A stretch of 64,000 nt of DNA from contig NZ_LT635861.1 in the NCBI RefSeq assembly GCF_900128485.1, positions 478,542 through 542,541 on the forward strand. The letters run 5' to 3'. Position 1 is the stretch's first letter; each line of letters begins with the position of its first letter. The notes beneath the pieces were generated by a model, which had not been told where the DNA came from, made no database searches, and saw nothing but the letters and a program-made list of their open reading frames with translations. Positions 51,865-61,904 of the stretch are shown here, one piece after another. A program made the translations under genes and the position numbers. The DNA comes from Duodenibacillus massiliensis. Lineage in GTDB: Bacteria > Pseudomonadota > Gammaproteobacteria > Burkholderiales > Burkholderiaceae_F.

Positions 51865-52623
51865 CTAATTTCCGGTCTTTGTGCGCGCAGCGAGGCTTCC
51901 TTCAAAGAAGGCTTTTTCGCTTTCCGGCATGGCGATAAGGATTTCGCCTGCGGCGTTAAGCCCCGTGAGCACCCCTTCAATAGCGGTACCGCGGATTGTG
52001 AGCGTCACCGGTTCGTTAAGCCACAAAAGCTCATGCACCCAAAGGTCCGGTGCCGGTTTTCCGGGGAAACGCCTGCGAAAGGCAAGAAAGACGCGCAGAA
52101 AGTTTTCCCAAAAGGAAAGGGGATCGGGAACTGAGGAGGCCGGCAGTATCTCCGCGAGACTTGCGGCCGGTAAAGCTGCGCCTTCGCGCATGGCGGCTGC
52201 AGTGGGGCTTGTCACCAGATTAAGACCAATGCCCGCCGTGAGGAGTTCCCCTTTACGCTCCAGGAGAATCCCTGCGGCCTTACACCAGCCTTTCCCGGGA
52301 ACGTTGATCACGAGATCGTTGGGCCACTTAAGTTTCGCCTCAACTCCGAGGTCTTTCACGACGCGCAAAAGACAGGCGGAAACCAATTGCGGCGCCAAAA
52401 GTCCTGCCTGCATGAGCCCCGCATCAAGCCTGAGTGCCGCGTAGAGGTTGCCTTCGGTGCTCACCCACGTGCGGCCGTGCGTGCCGCGGCCCGCGCTCTG
52501 TGTACGGCTGATGACCGACGCATTTACCGGAAAGTTACCGGCTTCAAAGCGCCGGCGCGCCTCGTTCATGACGGTGTCGCAGGAGGAGAGTACGGCAATT
52601 GAAGTAGAGGAAAAGAGGGACAT
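51865..52623 (-). CDS. birA: Biotin-[acetyl-CoA-carboxylase] ligase
   Basis: A 252-residue biotin-protein ligase. The biotinyl-AMP loop AGRGTHGRTWVS and KWPNDLVI are conserved. The N-terminal repressor HTH of E. coli BirA is absent, so this is a mono-functional ligase. It is divergent to the flavin reductase gene. Confidence 0.9.
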   Translation of the reverse strand: MSLFSSTSIAVLSSCDTVMNEARRRFEAGNFPVNASVISRTQSAGRGTHGRTWVSTEGNLYAALRLDAGLMQAGLLAPQLVSACLLRVVKDLGVEAKLKWPNDLVINVPGKGWCKAAGILLERKGELLTAGIGLNLVTSPTAAAMREGAALPAASLAEILPASSVPDPLSFWENFLRVFLAFRRRFPGKPAPDLWVHELLWLNEPVTLTIRGTAIEGVLTGLNAAGEILIAMPESEKAFFEGSLAARTKTGN

Positions 52624-52709
52624 GGAAAGCGTGTTTTTTCGCAGAAAAAGACAATCGGAATTGAAATGTCCGGCACTACAATCGCAATCATCGTTTTGAG
52701 GAGCGAATT

Positions 52710-53297
52710 GTGTCAGCAGAAAATTTTGTGCCCGTTGCGGCCGACAAAGCCTATCGCCTCTTTAACCTCGGTGCAACTGCGCTGGTGTCCGCCGCGTACA
52801 AGGGCGATGAAGACGTGATGCCCGCAACCTGGGTGTGCCCGCTGGATTTAGTGCCCTTTAAGACAACGGCTGTGATTGAGCCTACCCATTACACGCGGCC
52901 TCTGATTGAAAAAAGCGGGCGCTTTGCGCTGCAGCTGCCGACCGTGGCAATCGTTGAAGAAACCTTAAAGCTCGGATTTGTGAGTAAAAACGACGATCCG
53001 GAAAAGCTCACGAAGAGCGGGGCTCAGTTTTTCAGAGCCCCTGGCTTTGACCAGCCTTTGGTGAAGGGCTGCGCCTGCTGGGCGGTATTTGACGTCATCA
53101 GGGAACCTCACAACGAGTCCGCCTATGACCTCTTTATCGGCACGTGCGTGGGCGCCTGGGCCGACCCCAGAGTCTTTGCCGGCGGTCACTGGAACCTTGA
53201 AGGGACGCCCAGAGAGCTGAGGCCTCTGCATTACGTTGCGGGCGGCCATTTCTACGCCACGGGTGACACGGTGGTTGTGCCCGGGTACGCTGAATAA
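52710..53297 (+). CDS. Flavin reductase-like FMN-binding protein
   Basis: A 195-residue split-barrel flavin-binding protein of the flavin reductase family (TALVSAAYKGDEDVMPATW near residues 20-40 is the typical opening). Members supply reduced flavin or act as oxidoreductases of unknown substrate. It begins with GTG at 52710 after a GAGGAGC site. A small secreted-protein frame follows. Confidence 0.8.
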   Translation: MSAENFVPVAADKAYRLFNLGATALVSAAYKGDEDVMPATWVCPLDLVPFKTTAVIEPTHYTRPLIEKSGRFALQLPTVAIVEETLKLGFVSKNDDPEKLTKSGAQFFRAPGFDQPLVKGCACWAVFDVIREPHNESAYDLFIGTCVGAWADPRVFAGGHWNLEGTPRELRPLHYVAGGHFYATGDTVVVPGYAE

Positions 53298-53363
53298 TTG
53301 ACGAAGCGTCCTTTCCGGGTGCTAAAGTCCCGTCAGTTTTTTGGGCGGGACTTTTTTCTACTC

Positions 53364-53561
53364 ATGCAATCCTTACGTTTCTTCGTTTTGGCAGCAGTTG
53401 CCGCAGCGGCACAGCCCGCGGCGGCGCTTGATCTCACGATTCTTCCCCAAGGGGCGGCAGTCGAGTGCGACGATATTCTCGAAATCGAAGTCTTTGAGCA
53501 GTACTTAAAGCGCTTTCCCGCCATCCGTAAACCCGAGACCGGGCGGATTCTCTGGCATTGA
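53364..53561 (+). CDS. Small secreted protein of unknown function
   Basis: A 65-residue frame with a clear signal peptide (hydrophobic run ending AAA near residue 23) and a mature part with one cysteine. I recognise no family. The ATG at 53364 is preferred since it places the signal at the N-terminus. It lies 66 bp after the flavin reductase gene and before the guaA terminator. It may be a real small gene or a decayed end. Confidence 0.45.
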   Translation: MQSLRFFVLAAVAAAAQPAAALDLTILPQGAAVECDDILEIEVFEQYLKRFPAIRKPETGRILWH

Positions 53562-53570
53562 CCGGTCAAA

Positions 53571-53605
53571 GAAAAAAAGCCCTGCCGGCTTGGTACCGAC
53601 AGGGC
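53571..53605. terminator. Terminator between the small secreted gene and guaA
   Basis: GCCCTGCCGG ... CCGACAGGGC stem, preceded by an A-run that becomes a T-run on the guaA strand. Confidence 0.7.
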
Positions 53606-53624
53606 GTGAAAGCACTTAAAGCGC

Positions 53625-55190
53625 TTATTCCCATTCAATGGTGGCAGGGGGTTTGCCGGAGACGTCATAGACGACGCGGTTGATGCCCTTGACTTCATTG
53701 ATGATGCGGTTGGAGACGCGGCCCAAAAGCTCATAGGGAAGTTCCGACCACTTCGCGGTCATGAAGTCGCTTGTCTGCACCGAGCGCAGGCTCACCACCC
53801 ATTCATAGGTGCGGCCGTCGCCCATGACGCCCACGCTTTTAACCGGCAGGAACACCACGAAGGCCTGGCTCACCTTGTCGTACCAGCCGCTTGCGCGCAG
53901 CTCATCGATAAAGATCGCATCGGCTTCACGCAGAATGTCGGCGTATTCGCGCTTGACTTCCCCGAGGATTCGCACACCGAGGCCCGGCCCCGGGAAGGGA
54001 TGACGGTAAACCATCTCGGCAGGCAACCCGAGCTTGACGCCGAGCTCACGCACTTCGTCCTTAAAAAGCGAACGCAGCGGTTCAAGAAGTTTGAGGTGCA
54101 GCGTATCGGGCAGGCCCCCCACATTGTGGTGGCTCTTAATGGTCTTCGCTTTCTTCGTTTTCGCGGCGGCGCTTTCAATCACATCGGGGTAGATCGTCCC
54201 CTGAGCCAGCCACTTCGCGGCAGTGAGCTTGGCGGCTTCATCCTGAAAGACGTTTACAAACTCGCGGCCGATGATCTTGCGTTTGGCTTCGGGATCGGTG
54301 ACACCCGCAAGAGCATTCATGAAGCGGTCAACAGCGTCCACGACGATGAGTTTTAACCCCATGTTCTTTTCGAAGGTTTCGCGGACCTGTTCGCGCTCGT
54401 TTTTGCGCAGCAGGCCGTTATCAACGAACACACAGGTGAGCTGTTTGCCGATGGCGCGGTGAATCAGCGCTGCGGCAACCGAGCTGTCGACGCCCCCGGA
54501 AAGGCCCAGAATCACTTCGTCGGTGCCCACTTCACGGCGGATCGTTTCAACGGCTTCGGTGATGTAGTCTTCCATGACCCAGTCGGGTTTGCAGCCGCAG
54601 ATGTTTAAAACAAAGCGGTTCAGAATTTCGCGGCCCTTGACGGTGTGCGTCACTTCCGGGTGAAACTGCACGGCGTAAAAACCGCGGGCTTCATCGGCCA
54701 TGCCGGCAATGGGGCACGAGGGCGTCGAGCACATCACCTTAAAGCCTTCGGGCATCTGAGCGACCTTGTCGCCGTGGCTCATCCAGACCTTGAGCATCCC
54801 TTCGCCGTTGGCGCCCTTAAAGTCTTCAATGCCTTCCAGGAGCTTCGTGTGGTTGTGGGCACGCACTTCGGCGTAGCCGAATTCGCGCTTGGTGCCGCCT
54901 TCAACGCGGCCCCCCAGCTGCTGCGCCATCGTCTGCATGCCGTAGCAGATACCCAAAACCGGGACGCCGGCCTTAAAGACGGCGTCAGAGACCTGGTCGT
55001 TGCTTTCTTCATAGGCGCTCATGTGCGAGCCCGAAAGGATGATGCCCTTCGGTGCAAACTGAGCGATGAATTCGGCGGAAACATCATTGGGGTGGACTTC
55101 GCAGTAGACGTGGGCTTCGCGCACGCGGCGTGCGATGAGCTGTGTGACCTGACTGCCGAAGTCGAGAATGAGAATTCGATCGTGCTGCAT
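53625..55190 (-). CDS. guaA: GMP synthase (glutamine-hydrolysing)
   Basis: A 521-residue enzyme converting XMP to GMP. The amidotransferase domain has the catalytic Cys (VLGICYGMQ) and His/Glu (QFHPEVTHT); the ATP pyrophosphatase has the P-loop GLSGGVDSS; the C-terminal dimerisation domain ends [18 protein letters not shown]. It lies about 100 bp downstream of guaB with a hairpin between (near 55232-55263), the standard guaBA order. Confidence 0.97.
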   Translation of the reverse strand: MQHDRILILDFGSQVTQLIARRVREAHVYCEVHPNDVSAEFIAQFAPKGIILSGSHMSAYEESNDQVSDAVFKAGVPVLGICYGMQTMAQQLGGRVEGGTKREFGYAEVRAHNHTKLLEGIEDFKGANGEGMLKVWMSHGDKVAQMPEGFKVMCSTPSCPIAGMADEARGFYAVQFHPEVTHTVKGREILNRFVLNICGCKPDWVMEDYITEAVETIRREVGTDEVILGLSGGVDSSVAAALIHRAIGKQLTCVFVDNGLLRKNEREQVRETFEKNMGLKLIVVDAVDRFMNALAGVTDPEAKRKIIGREFVNVFQDEAAKLTAAKWLAQGTIYPDVIESAAAKTKKAKTIKSHHNVGGLPDTLHLKLLEPLRSLFKDEVRELGVKLGLPAEMVYRHPFPGPGLGVRILGEVKREYADILREADAIFIDELRASGWYDKVSQAFVVFLPVKSVGVMGDGRTYEWVVSLRSVQTSDFMTAKWSELPYELLGRVSNRIINEVKGINRVVYDVSGKPPATIEWE

Positions 55191-55289
55191 GTGTGGCGTT
55201 CTCGGTGAATTAACAAAAATCTTAACGAAAAGGCGCAGGTGTCAGTGGGTTTGAACGCCTGCGCCGTGGTTCCCGGATGCGGGATCCTC

Positions 55290-56756
55290 TTAGTTTTCCT
55301 GACGGTAGTTCGGGGCTTCCTTCGTGATCTTCACGTCGTGGACGTGGCTTTCACGCCAGCCCGCCGCCGTGATTTCAACGAACTCAGCACGCGCACGCAT
55401 CTCGTCGATCGTGCGGCAGCCGCAGTAGCCCATCGAGGAGCGCAGGCCGCCCGCCATCTGATAAAGGATCGTGGTGACGGAGCCCTTAAAGGGAACCATG
55501 CCTTCGATGCCTTCGGGAACGAGCTTATCGAGGTTGCCAGAGTTGTTGTCCTGGAAGTAGCGGTCGGCAGAGCCCTTAAACATGGCGCCCAAAGAGCCCA
55601 TGCCGCGGTAGGCCTTGTAAGAGCGCCCCTGGTAGAGAATGACTTCGCCCGGCGCTTCTTCAGTACCGGCAAGCATTCCGCCCATCATGACGCAGTTGGC
55701 GCCCGCGGCGATTGCCTTGGCGATGTCGCCGGAGAAGCGGATGCCGCCGTCGGCGATCAGCGGCACGCCCGTGCCTTCGAGGGCTTCGGCGACGTTGCTG
55801 ATTGCGGTGATCTGGGGGACGCCCACGCCCGCGACAATACGCGTCGTGCAGATGGAGCCCGGGCCGATACCGACCTTGACGGCGTCGGCGCCGTTATCAA
55901 CGAGCGCACGTGCTGCGGCACCGGTGGCGATGTTGCCGCCGATCACCTGCAGCTTCGGATAATTCTTCTTCACCCAGGCCACGCGGTCCAAAACACCTTT
56001 GGAGTGGCCGTGCGCCGTATCAACGACAATCACGTCAACGCCGGCTTCAACGAGAAGCTCGAGGCGCTCTTCGGTGCCGGCACCGACGCCGACGGAAGCG
56101 CCCGCAAGGAGCTTGCCGTCCTTATCTTTGGCGGCGTTGGGGTGTTCGGTGGCTTTGATGATGTCCTTGACGGTGATAAGGCCCGAGAGGTTGAAGTCCT
56201 TGTCCACGACGAGAACACGTTCGAGACGGTTTTCGTGCATCAGGCGCTTGGCTTCATCAAGCGATGCCCCTTCCTGCACGGTGACCAAACGTTCGCGCGG
56301 CGTCATGATTTCACGCACCGGAGCCTGCATGCGGGTTTCAAAGCGAAGGTCGCGGTTGGTGACCATGCCCAAAACGCGGCGGCCTTCCACAACGGGCACA
56401 CCGCTGATGCGGTGTTCAAGGCACATGCGGATCACGTCGCCGACGAGCATATCCGGGCCCACGGTGATGGGGTCGCTCACAACGCCGGATTCATGGCGCT
56501 TAACCTTGGCGACTTCCGCGGCCTGCTGTTTGGCGGAAAGATTCTTGTGAATAATGCCAACACCGCCTTCCTGCGCCATCGCAATGGCGAGATTGGCTTC
56601 GGTCACCGTATCCATGGCGGCCGAAATCATCGGGATGTTGATGCTGATTTCACGGGTGAGTTTGGTGGAGAGGAGAACGTCCTTGGGAAGAACTTCCGAG
56701 TATGCCGGAACGAGCAGGACGTCATCGAAGGTAAGAGCCTTCTGAAGGAGCCGCAT
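55290..56756 (-). CDS. guaB: IMP dehydrogenase
   Basis: A 488-residue enzyme, the first committed step of GMP synthesis. The catalytic Cys lies in GPGSICTTR, the flap in RGMGSLGAM, and two CBS domains (about residues 95-200) carry the regulatory nucleotide sites. The N-terminus [22 protein letters not shown] is canonical. It is upstream of guaA on the same strand. Confidence 0.98.
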   Translation of the reverse strand: MRLLQKALTFDDVLLVPAYSEVLPKDVLLSTKLTREISINIPMISAAMDTVTEANLAIAMAQEGGVGIIHKNLSAKQQAAEVAKVKRHESGVVSDPITVGPDMLVGDVIRMCLEHRISGVPVVEGRRVLGMVTNRDLRFETRMQAPVREIMTPRERLVTVQEGASLDEAKRLMHENRLERVLVVDKDFNLSGLITVKDIIKATEHPNAAKDKDGKLLAGASVGVGAGTEERLELLVEAGVDVIVVDTAHGHSKGVLDRVAWVKKNYPKLQVIGGNIATGAAARALVDNGADAVKVGIGPGSICTTRIVAGVGVPQITAISNVAEALEGTGVPLIADGGIRFSGDIAKAIAAGANCVMMGGMLAGTEEAPGEVILYQGRSYKAYRGMGSLGAMFKGSADRYFQDNNSGNLDKLVPEGIEGMVPFKGSVTTILYQMAGGLRSSMGYCGCRTIDEMRARAEFVEITAAGWRESHVHDVKITKEAPNYRQEN

Positions 56757-56873
56757 TTTTTTACCTCAAACGCAAAAATGAATTATATCGCGCCGGTCAG
56801 GCGCCTTTCAAACCCGCCCAGAAACTGCGGTTAACCCATCATTTTAAGGCTGAGTGTCCGTCTTGACAAGGTG

Positions 56874-56901
56874 TGCGGGCACGAAAAAAACCGTGCCCGC
56901 A
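56874..56901 (-). terminator. Terminator of the NUDIX gene
   Basis: TGCGGGCACG-AAAAAAAC-CGTGCCCGCA hairpin beyond the minus-strand stop at 56911. Confidence 0.7.
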
Positions 56902-56910
56902 GGGGCGATT

Positions 56911-57507
56911 TCAAAGGCTGCGGGCCTGCGTCAGGCGCCCGCGGATGTAGTCTTCGGCCCACATCAGACCGATGATGGTTTTGACGTCAGAAATTGTGCC
57001 GTCGCGGCAGGCCGCAAGAGCCTCTTCAAACGGCACGCGCGTGAGCGTCAGAAATTCGTTTGCATCGAGCCTTTGCTCACCCTGGGTCAGCCCCCGGGCA
57101 AGATAAATCTCGATGTGCTCGTCGCTGTAGCCGATTGCGTTGCGGATCGTGCCCAGAAACACCCAGTCGCGCGCCGTGAGCCCTGCTTCTTCCTTCAGTT
57201 CGCGGCGTGCCGTGACGGCGTGCTTCTCACCCGGATCAATTTTTCCGGCAGGGATTTCCCAGAAGGCGCCGCCTGCGGGGGTGCGCCACTGACGCTCAAG
57301 CACGACGCGGTTTTCGTCATCCAAAACAACGATTGCAGCCGCTCCAGGATGCCGGATCATTTCGCGGGTACTTGTTTTGCCGTTGGGAAGCGTCACCGTC
57401 AGCCGGTGCACCTTCAAGAGGCGCCCGGTGAAGACCGTATCGTCAGCGGTAACGGTCTCGGCAAGACGTTTGTCGAGCTTATCAACATCAGCGGAAAACG
57501 AAGCCAT
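56911..57507 (-). CDS. nudF: NUDIX hydrolase, ADP-ribose pyrophosphatase type
   Basis: A 198-residue NUDIX protein that hydrolyses nucleoside-diphosphate sugars such as ADP-ribose. The NUDIX box GX5EX7REUXEEXGU is complete: G-KIDPG-E-KHAVTAR-REL-K-EEAGL. It is 3 bp downstream of smpB, so probably co-transcribed. Substrate choice among NUDIX members is inferred. Confidence 0.83.
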   Translation of the reverse strand: MASFSADVDKLDKRLAETVTADDTVFTGRLLKVHRLTVTLPNGKTSTREMIRHPGAAAIVVLDDENRVVLERQWRTPAGGAFWEIPAGKIDPGEKHAVTARRELKEEAGLTARDWVFLGTIRNAIGYSDEHIEIYLARGLTQGEQRLDANEFLTLTRVPFEEALAACRDGTISDVKTIIGLMWAEDYIRGRLTQARSL

Positions 57508-57510
57508 GAC

Positions 57511-57993
57511 TTAATCCTTGTAATTCTGACGCGGGCGGCCTTTGGTCATATCGTTTTTCATCAGGCGCTCCTGATCGCGCTTCCATTCTTTCTTGCTTTC
57601 GTCCTGGCGTTTTTCAAAGTCGCGTTTGCCGCGCGCAAGCGCAAGGCTCAGTTTCACGCGGCCCCGCACAAAGTGAAGGTCCAGGGGAATCAACGCATAG
57701 CCCGAGCGTTCGACCTTACCGATCAGACGCATGATTTCCTTGCGGTGCATCAAAAGCTTGCGGGTGCGCGCCATCTCGGTCTTTTCGTGCGTGCAGACCT
57801 GATCGGCGGGGGTGAAGTGGGCGTTACAGAGAAAGAGTTCCCCTTCCCGCGCATAGACGTGCGCAAGATTGATGGTGGCGCGTCCGGCACGCACACTTTT
57901 GACTTCCCAGCCTCTGAGGACGAGCCCCGCCTCAAAGCGCTCTTCAATGAAATAGTCAAAGGTGGCGCGTTTGTTCTTAATTACTCCGGCCAA
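57511..57993 (-). CDS. smpB: SsrA-binding protein SmpB
   Basis: A 160-residue beta-barrel protein that brings tmRNA to stalled ribosomes. FDYFIEERFEAGLVLRGWEVKS and the C-terminal basic tail are conserved. The start is TTG at 57993: it has AGAAGG upstream and gives the usual length; the frame extends to 58053 without homology. rnfH lies divergently upstream, the common smpB/rnfH arrangement. tmRNA itself is not in the window. Confidence 0.94.
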   Translation of the reverse strand: MAGVIKNKRATFDYFIEERFEAGLVLRGWEVKSVRAGRATINLAHVYAREGELFLCNAHFTPADQVCTHEKTEMARTRKLLMHRKEIMRLIGKVERSGYALIPLDLHFVRGRVKLSLALARGKRDFEKRQDESKKEWKRDQERLMKNDMTKGRPRQNYKD

Positions 57994-58086
57994 TTTGTTT
58001 TGTATCCTTCTGAGAGCAAAATCTTTTTTGTGCGGGCATTCTAAAGGACGCACCTTGAGTCCGTACGCTCAAAAGGAAGTGAGATT

Positions 58087-58401
58087 GTGAGAATTTCCAT
58101 CGCTCATGTTGATGCGTCGGGGCACGTGACCCTGACGGAAACCGAGGTCGCGCAAGGGGCGACTGCGGCTGACGTGCTTGCTCGCCGCGGCATTGATGCG
58201 GGCGCAGGGATCGCCCTTTTCGGAGAAAGAATAACGCCTGAGACCGAACTGCATGAGGGTGACCGCCTTGATGTGGCGGCGCCGCTTACGATTGACCCTA
58301 TGGAAGCGCGGCGCCTGAGGGCGCAGAAAAAAGCCGCACTCCGTGACGTGAGCCGCGGCCGCCACGGCGGACGCCACCGGCTTGCGGTTTCGGATGTCTG
58401 A
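58087..58401 (+). CDS. rnfH: RnfH-family ubiquitin-like protein
   Basis: A 104-residue beta-grasp protein of the RnfH/UPF0125 family (VLARRGIDAGAGIALFGERI ... LHEGDRLDVAAPLTIDPMEARRLRA). The last 20 residues are basic. It begins with GTG at 58087, 93 bp from the divergent smpB start. Its function in the family is unclear despite frequent linkage to smpB. Confidence 0.88.
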   Translation: MRISIAHVDASGHVTLTETEVAQGATAADVLARRGIDAGAGIALFGERITPETELHEGDRLDVAAPLTIDPMEARRLRAQKKAALRDVSRGRHGGRHRLAVSDV

Positions 58402-58404
58402 CGG

Positions 58405-58439
58405 TTTATGGTGTGCTTAAAAATTAAGCACACCATAAA
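58405..58439. terminator. Perfect 16-bp AT-rich inverted repeat after rnfH
   Basis: TTTATGGTGTGCTTAA - AAA - TTAAGCACACCATAAA, directly after the rnfH stop. It is perfectly symmetric and followed by AATC without a long T-run. A terminator is the simplest reading; an operator or inserted palindromic unit is possible. A second weaker hairpin (CACCCTTTTCC...GGAAAAAGGTG) follows at 58478-58511, and the rest of the gap to 58550 shows no gene. Confidence 0.6.
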
Positions 58440-58550
58440 AATCAACGCTTAGCAAAAATTGCTGCGTGAGTTTTTCACCCTTTTCCACAAAACCTGCGGA
58501 AAAAGGTGAATAACCCGGCCTGACATCAGGTTATCAGCCGTCAGGCCTTG

Positions 58551-59570
58551 TTACTGCGCGGCATTGTTTCTTTTCCTGTTCGTGTAAGACCACATGAGCT
58601 TGAAGGCGGCCGGAATCAGAAACATTGAAAGAAGCGGTGCCGTGATCATGCCGCCCACCATGGGCGCGGCAATGCGGCTCATGATTTCGCTGCCAGCGCC
58701 GGTTCCGATGAGAATCGGCACAAGCCCCACCACAATCACCGAAACCGTCATCGCCTTGGGGCGGACTCTTAAAGCCGCACCGTGGTAAATCGCCGCGTCA
58801 AGCTGCGCTTCCGTCCACGGTCCCGTACCGTTTAAAACGGGATCGGCTTTAACGGCGTGATGCAGGTAAATGAGCATCACAACGCCGAACTCGGCCGCAA
58901 GGCCCGCAAGGGCAATAAAGCCCGTGCCCGTTGCGACCGACAGATGAAAGCCCGCCAGGTACACAAACCAGATGCCGCCGATCAGAGCAAAGGGCAGGGT
59001 CGCGAGAATCAGAAGCGACTCACCGATTTTGCGGAAGGCGCAGTAAAGGAGCGTGAAGATGATCACAAGCGTCATCGGCACCATGAGCGCCAGGCGCTTG
59101 TCGGCTCTTTCCATCATCTCGTACTGACCAGAATAGGTGATGCTCACGCCCGCGGGGACTCTCACATCACGCCCGACGGCTTTTTTGATGTCGGAGACAA
59201 CGCCTGCCAAGTCGCGATCCCTTGCATCGATATAAACCCAGCCGGTCAGCCGCGCGTTTTCCGTCTTAATCATCGGAGCGCCCGTTGTCACCCGAATCTC
59301 GGCGACGTCAGACAAGGTGATGCTTTGCTTTAAGGGCGTGAGAACCGGAAGGTTTCTCACCGCCTCCAGATTGTCGCGCAAGTCCGCGGGGTATCTGAGC
59401 GCAATGGGGTAACGCGCCACACCTTCGACCGTCTCGCCGACTTTGGCGCCTCCGAGCGCAGACGACACAAAAAGCTGGACGTCGGCGACATTCATCCCGT
59501 AACGCGCCGCTTTTTCGCGGTTGATTTTCACTTTGGGAATTACCCCATGGGTGAAGGTGACCGTTAAAAA
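58551..59570 (-). pseudogene. cusA: C-terminal remnant of a CusA/CzcA-type RND efflux pump
   Basis: The last third (about 335 residues) of a heavy-metal RND transporter: [20 protein letters not shown] (docking domain), then [16 protein letters not shown] and the transmembrane half with [34 protein letters not shown] and [16 protein letters not shown] full CusA is about 1040 residues. The 5' two thirds are missing and the sequence changes abruptly near 59570 into a plus-strand kinase remnant. The remaining frame has no internal stop. Confidence 0.85.
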
Positions 59571-59572
59571 AC

Positions 59573-59809
59573 AAAGGAACACCGATTCCCGCGGACAAGA
59601 TCGCGCACGTCTTTGAGCGGTTTTTCAGGGCTGATCCCGCACGAAGCCGTACCGACGGCGGCACCGGTATCAGACTTGCAATGGTTGAGTCCATTGCCCG
59701 TGTGCACGGCGGGCGCGTTTGGGTGAGGTCTGACGCCGAGGCAACCGTTTTTGCCTTTGAGAGGCCGCAGAATGCCGCCGGCCGTACGGCAGCTTCTATA
59801 GGAGAGTAA
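59573..59809 (+). pseudogene. C-terminal remnant of a sensor histidine kinase (CusS-like)
   Basis: The plus strand encodes the last part of a HATPase domain: [39 protein letters not shown] (a G2 box variant of GTGLGLAI), ending VFAFERPQNAAGR and TAA at 59807. Typical heavy-metal sensor kinases of the CusS type have exactly this tail. All upstream domains are missing. It abuts the cusA remnant head to head. Confidence 0.75.
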
Positions 59810-59959
59810 GGATTCCCCGAAGGTTGTAGGTAAAAGAGCTTAATAAATCCTTCTCAGCGCAAAACGGCGGGGTAACTTTAACCTTTTAACAGCAGACGAA
59901 ATACCAAAAGGGGAGTATGTTTACGGGTGCTAAGACTCCAACCGTAATAGGTATAAAAA
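59810..59959 (+). promoter_or_regulatory. Upstream region of fumarase
   Basis: 150 bp between the kinase remnant and the fumarase start, AT-richer than the genes. It should hold the fumarase promoter. The start codon at 59960 is preceded by TAGGTATAAAAA, a weak ribosome site. No regulator motif is identified. Confidence 0.4.
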
Positions 59960-61612
59960 ATGGCACAAGCACCTGAATTCAAATACGCGCCGATGTTCCA
60001 GCTCGGTAAGGACGATACGGAGTACTACCTCCTCACAAAGGAGTACGTCTCCGTCGGTGATTTCGAAGGTCATCCGATCCTGAAAGTCGAGGCCGAAGGT
60101 CTCACCCAGATGATCAACACCGCTTTCCGCGATGTGTCCTTCCATCTGCGCCGCGCGCACAACCTGCAGCTTGCGAAGATTCTGAAGGATCCGGAAGCAA
60201 GCGAGAACGACAAGTTTGTTGCGCTCACGTTCCTTCGTAACGCTGAAGTGGCCGCCAAGGGACAGCTCCCCTACTGCCAGGACACCGGTACCGCCATCGT
60301 TCACGGCGAAAAGGGCCAGAGCGTCTGGACCGGTTTCTGCGATGAAGAAGCGATTTCCAAGGGCGTCTACAAGACCTATACGGAAGAAAACCTGCGTTAT
60401 TCGCAGAACGCCCCGCTCACGATGTACGACGAAGTGAACACGAAGTGCAACCTTCCTGCTCAGATCGACATCGAAGCCACCGAAGGCATGGAATACAAGT
60501 TCCTGTGCGTCTGCAAGGGCGGCGGCTCTGCCAACAAGACCTACCTCTATCAGGAAACGAAGGCTGTTTTGAATCCGGCCAAGCTCGTTCCCTTCCTCGT
60601 TGAAAAGATGAAGACCCTCGGCACGGCTGCCTGCCCGCCGTACCACATCGCCTTCGTCGTGGGCGGTACCTCCGCTGAGAAGAACCTTCTCACCGTGAAG
60701 CTTGCTTCCACCCACTACTACGACAACCTCCCGACGACCGGTGACGAAACGGGCCGCGCCTTCCGCGACGTGGAACTCGAAAAGAAGCTTCTCGAAGAAG
60801 CCTGGAACATTGGTCTGGGTGCTCAGTTCGGCGGCAAGTACATGGCCCACGACATCCGCGTGATCCGTCTGCCGCGTCACGGAGCTAGCTGTCCGATCGG
60901 CATGGGCGTGAGCTGCTCTGCGGACCGCAACATCAAGTGCAAGATCAACAAGGACGGCTTCTGGATTGAAAAGCTCGACACCAACCCGGGCGAACTCATT
61001 CCTGAGGAATACCGCAAGGCCGGCGAAGGCAAGACCGTTAAGATCGACCTCAACCAGCCGATGAAGGCGATCTGCGCTGAACTCTCCAAGTACCCGGTTG
61101 CCACGCGCGTCTCGCTCACGGGCACCATCATTGTGGCCCGTGATATTGCGCACGCCCGCCTGAAGGAACGCCTTGACAAGGGTGAGGATCTGCCGCAGTA
61201 CATGAAGGATTACCCGGTTCTCTACGCAGGCCCGGCCAAGACCCCGAAGGGCATGCCCTGTGGCTCGATGGGCCCGACCACTGCTAACCGTATGGATCCC
61301 TATGTTGATCTCTTCCAGAGCCACGGCGGCTCGATGGTGATGATTGCCAAGGGTAACCGTACTCAGGTTGTGACCGATGCCTGCAAGAAGCACGGCGGCT
61401 TCTACCTCGGTACGATCGGCGGCGTTGCTGCGGTGCTCTCTCAGTCTTCGATTAAGAGCATTGAATGCATCGAGTTCCCGGAACTCGGCATGGAAGCCGT
61501 CTATAAGATCCAGGTTGAAGACTTCCCGGCCTTCATCCTTGTGGACGACAAGGGCAACGACTTCTTCAAGCAGATTAAGCCCCGCTGCGAAATCTGCGCC
61601 GCCAAGAAGTAA
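59960..61612 (+). CDS. fumA: Fumarate hydratase, class I ([4Fe-4S])
   Basis: A 550-residue class I fumarase interconverting fumarate and malate. Iron-sulphur-ligand regions PYCQDTGTA and RHGASCPIG and the C-terminal domain segment [25 protein letters not shown] are conserved. Codon usage appears biased to preferred codons (frequent AAG, CTC, GAA, GGC), as in highly expressed genes. It is single-gene, between its own promoter region and a terminator. With the exported flavoprotein it points to fumarate-centred respiration. Confidence 0.96.
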   Translation: MAQAPEFKYAPMFQLGKDDTEYYLLTKEYVSVGDFEGHPILKVEAEGLTQMINTAFRDVSFHLRRAHNLQLAKILKDPEASENDKFVALTFLRNAEVAAKGQLPYCQDTGTAIVHGEKGQSVWTGFCDEEAISKGVYKTYTEENLRYSQNAPLTMYDEVNTKCNLPAQIDIEATEGMEYKFLCVCKGGGSANKTYLYQETKAVLNPAKLVPFLVEKMKTLGTAACPPYHIAFVVGGTSAEKNLLTVKLASTHYYDNLPTTGDETGRAFRDVELEKKLLEEAWNIGLGAQFGGKYMAHDIRVIRLPRHGASCPIGMGVSCSADRNIKCKINKDGFWIEKLDTNPGELIPEEYRKAGEGKTVKIDLNQPMKAICAELSKYPVATRVSLTGTIIVARDIAHARLKERLDKGEDLPQYMKDYPVLYAGPAKTPKGMPCGSMGPTTANRMDPYVDLFQSHGGSMVMIAKGNRTQVVTDACKKHGGFYLGTIGGVAAVLSQSSIKSIECIEFPELGMEAVYKIQVEDFPAFILVDDKGNDFFKQIKPRCEICAAKK

Positions 61613-61629
61613 TCGGCCGAAGCAAAAAA

Positions 61630-61654
61630 GCCTGAGCGCAACAGTCGCTCAGGC
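61630..61654. terminator. Hairpin after fumarase
   Basis: GCCTGAGCG / CGCTCAGGC with a 7-nt loop; the A-run lies on its left, so it terminates best on the minus strand. Confidence 0.55.
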
Positions 61655-61671
61655 TCACCGAACTTAAGTTT

Positions 61672-61709
61672 TCGGACAGGGTTGTTTCAAGCTCTGTCCG
61701 ATTTTTTTG
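61672..61709 (+). terminator. Terminator of fumarase
   Basis: TCGGACAG ... CTGTCCGA followed by TTTTTTT, a classical rho-independent terminator on the plus strand. Confidence 0.85.
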
Positions 61710-61904
61710 CCTAGTCCTTTTGCACCGCTGATTTTCTGCGGAAAGTTCTCCTTGCTACGCCGTTCGGTGGGTATCGGATTACGACTTTTGCGGCGTTGAC
61801 GGCGTCAGGAATCGGCCTATGCTGAACATCAACGAAACGGCTTTATCGGAAGTCGTTTTTCAATAGCTAACAGTTATTACAAGCAATTGTCCGGAGGTTC
61901 CGCA

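Noticed and set aside
55239-56834. A 531-codon plus-strand frame over guaB
   Set aside because: Antisense to a canonical IMP dehydrogenase; no homology seen.
59930-61393. A 487-codon minus-strand frame over fumarase
   Set aside because: Antisense shadow of the fumarase gene; the plus-strand product has all family motifs.
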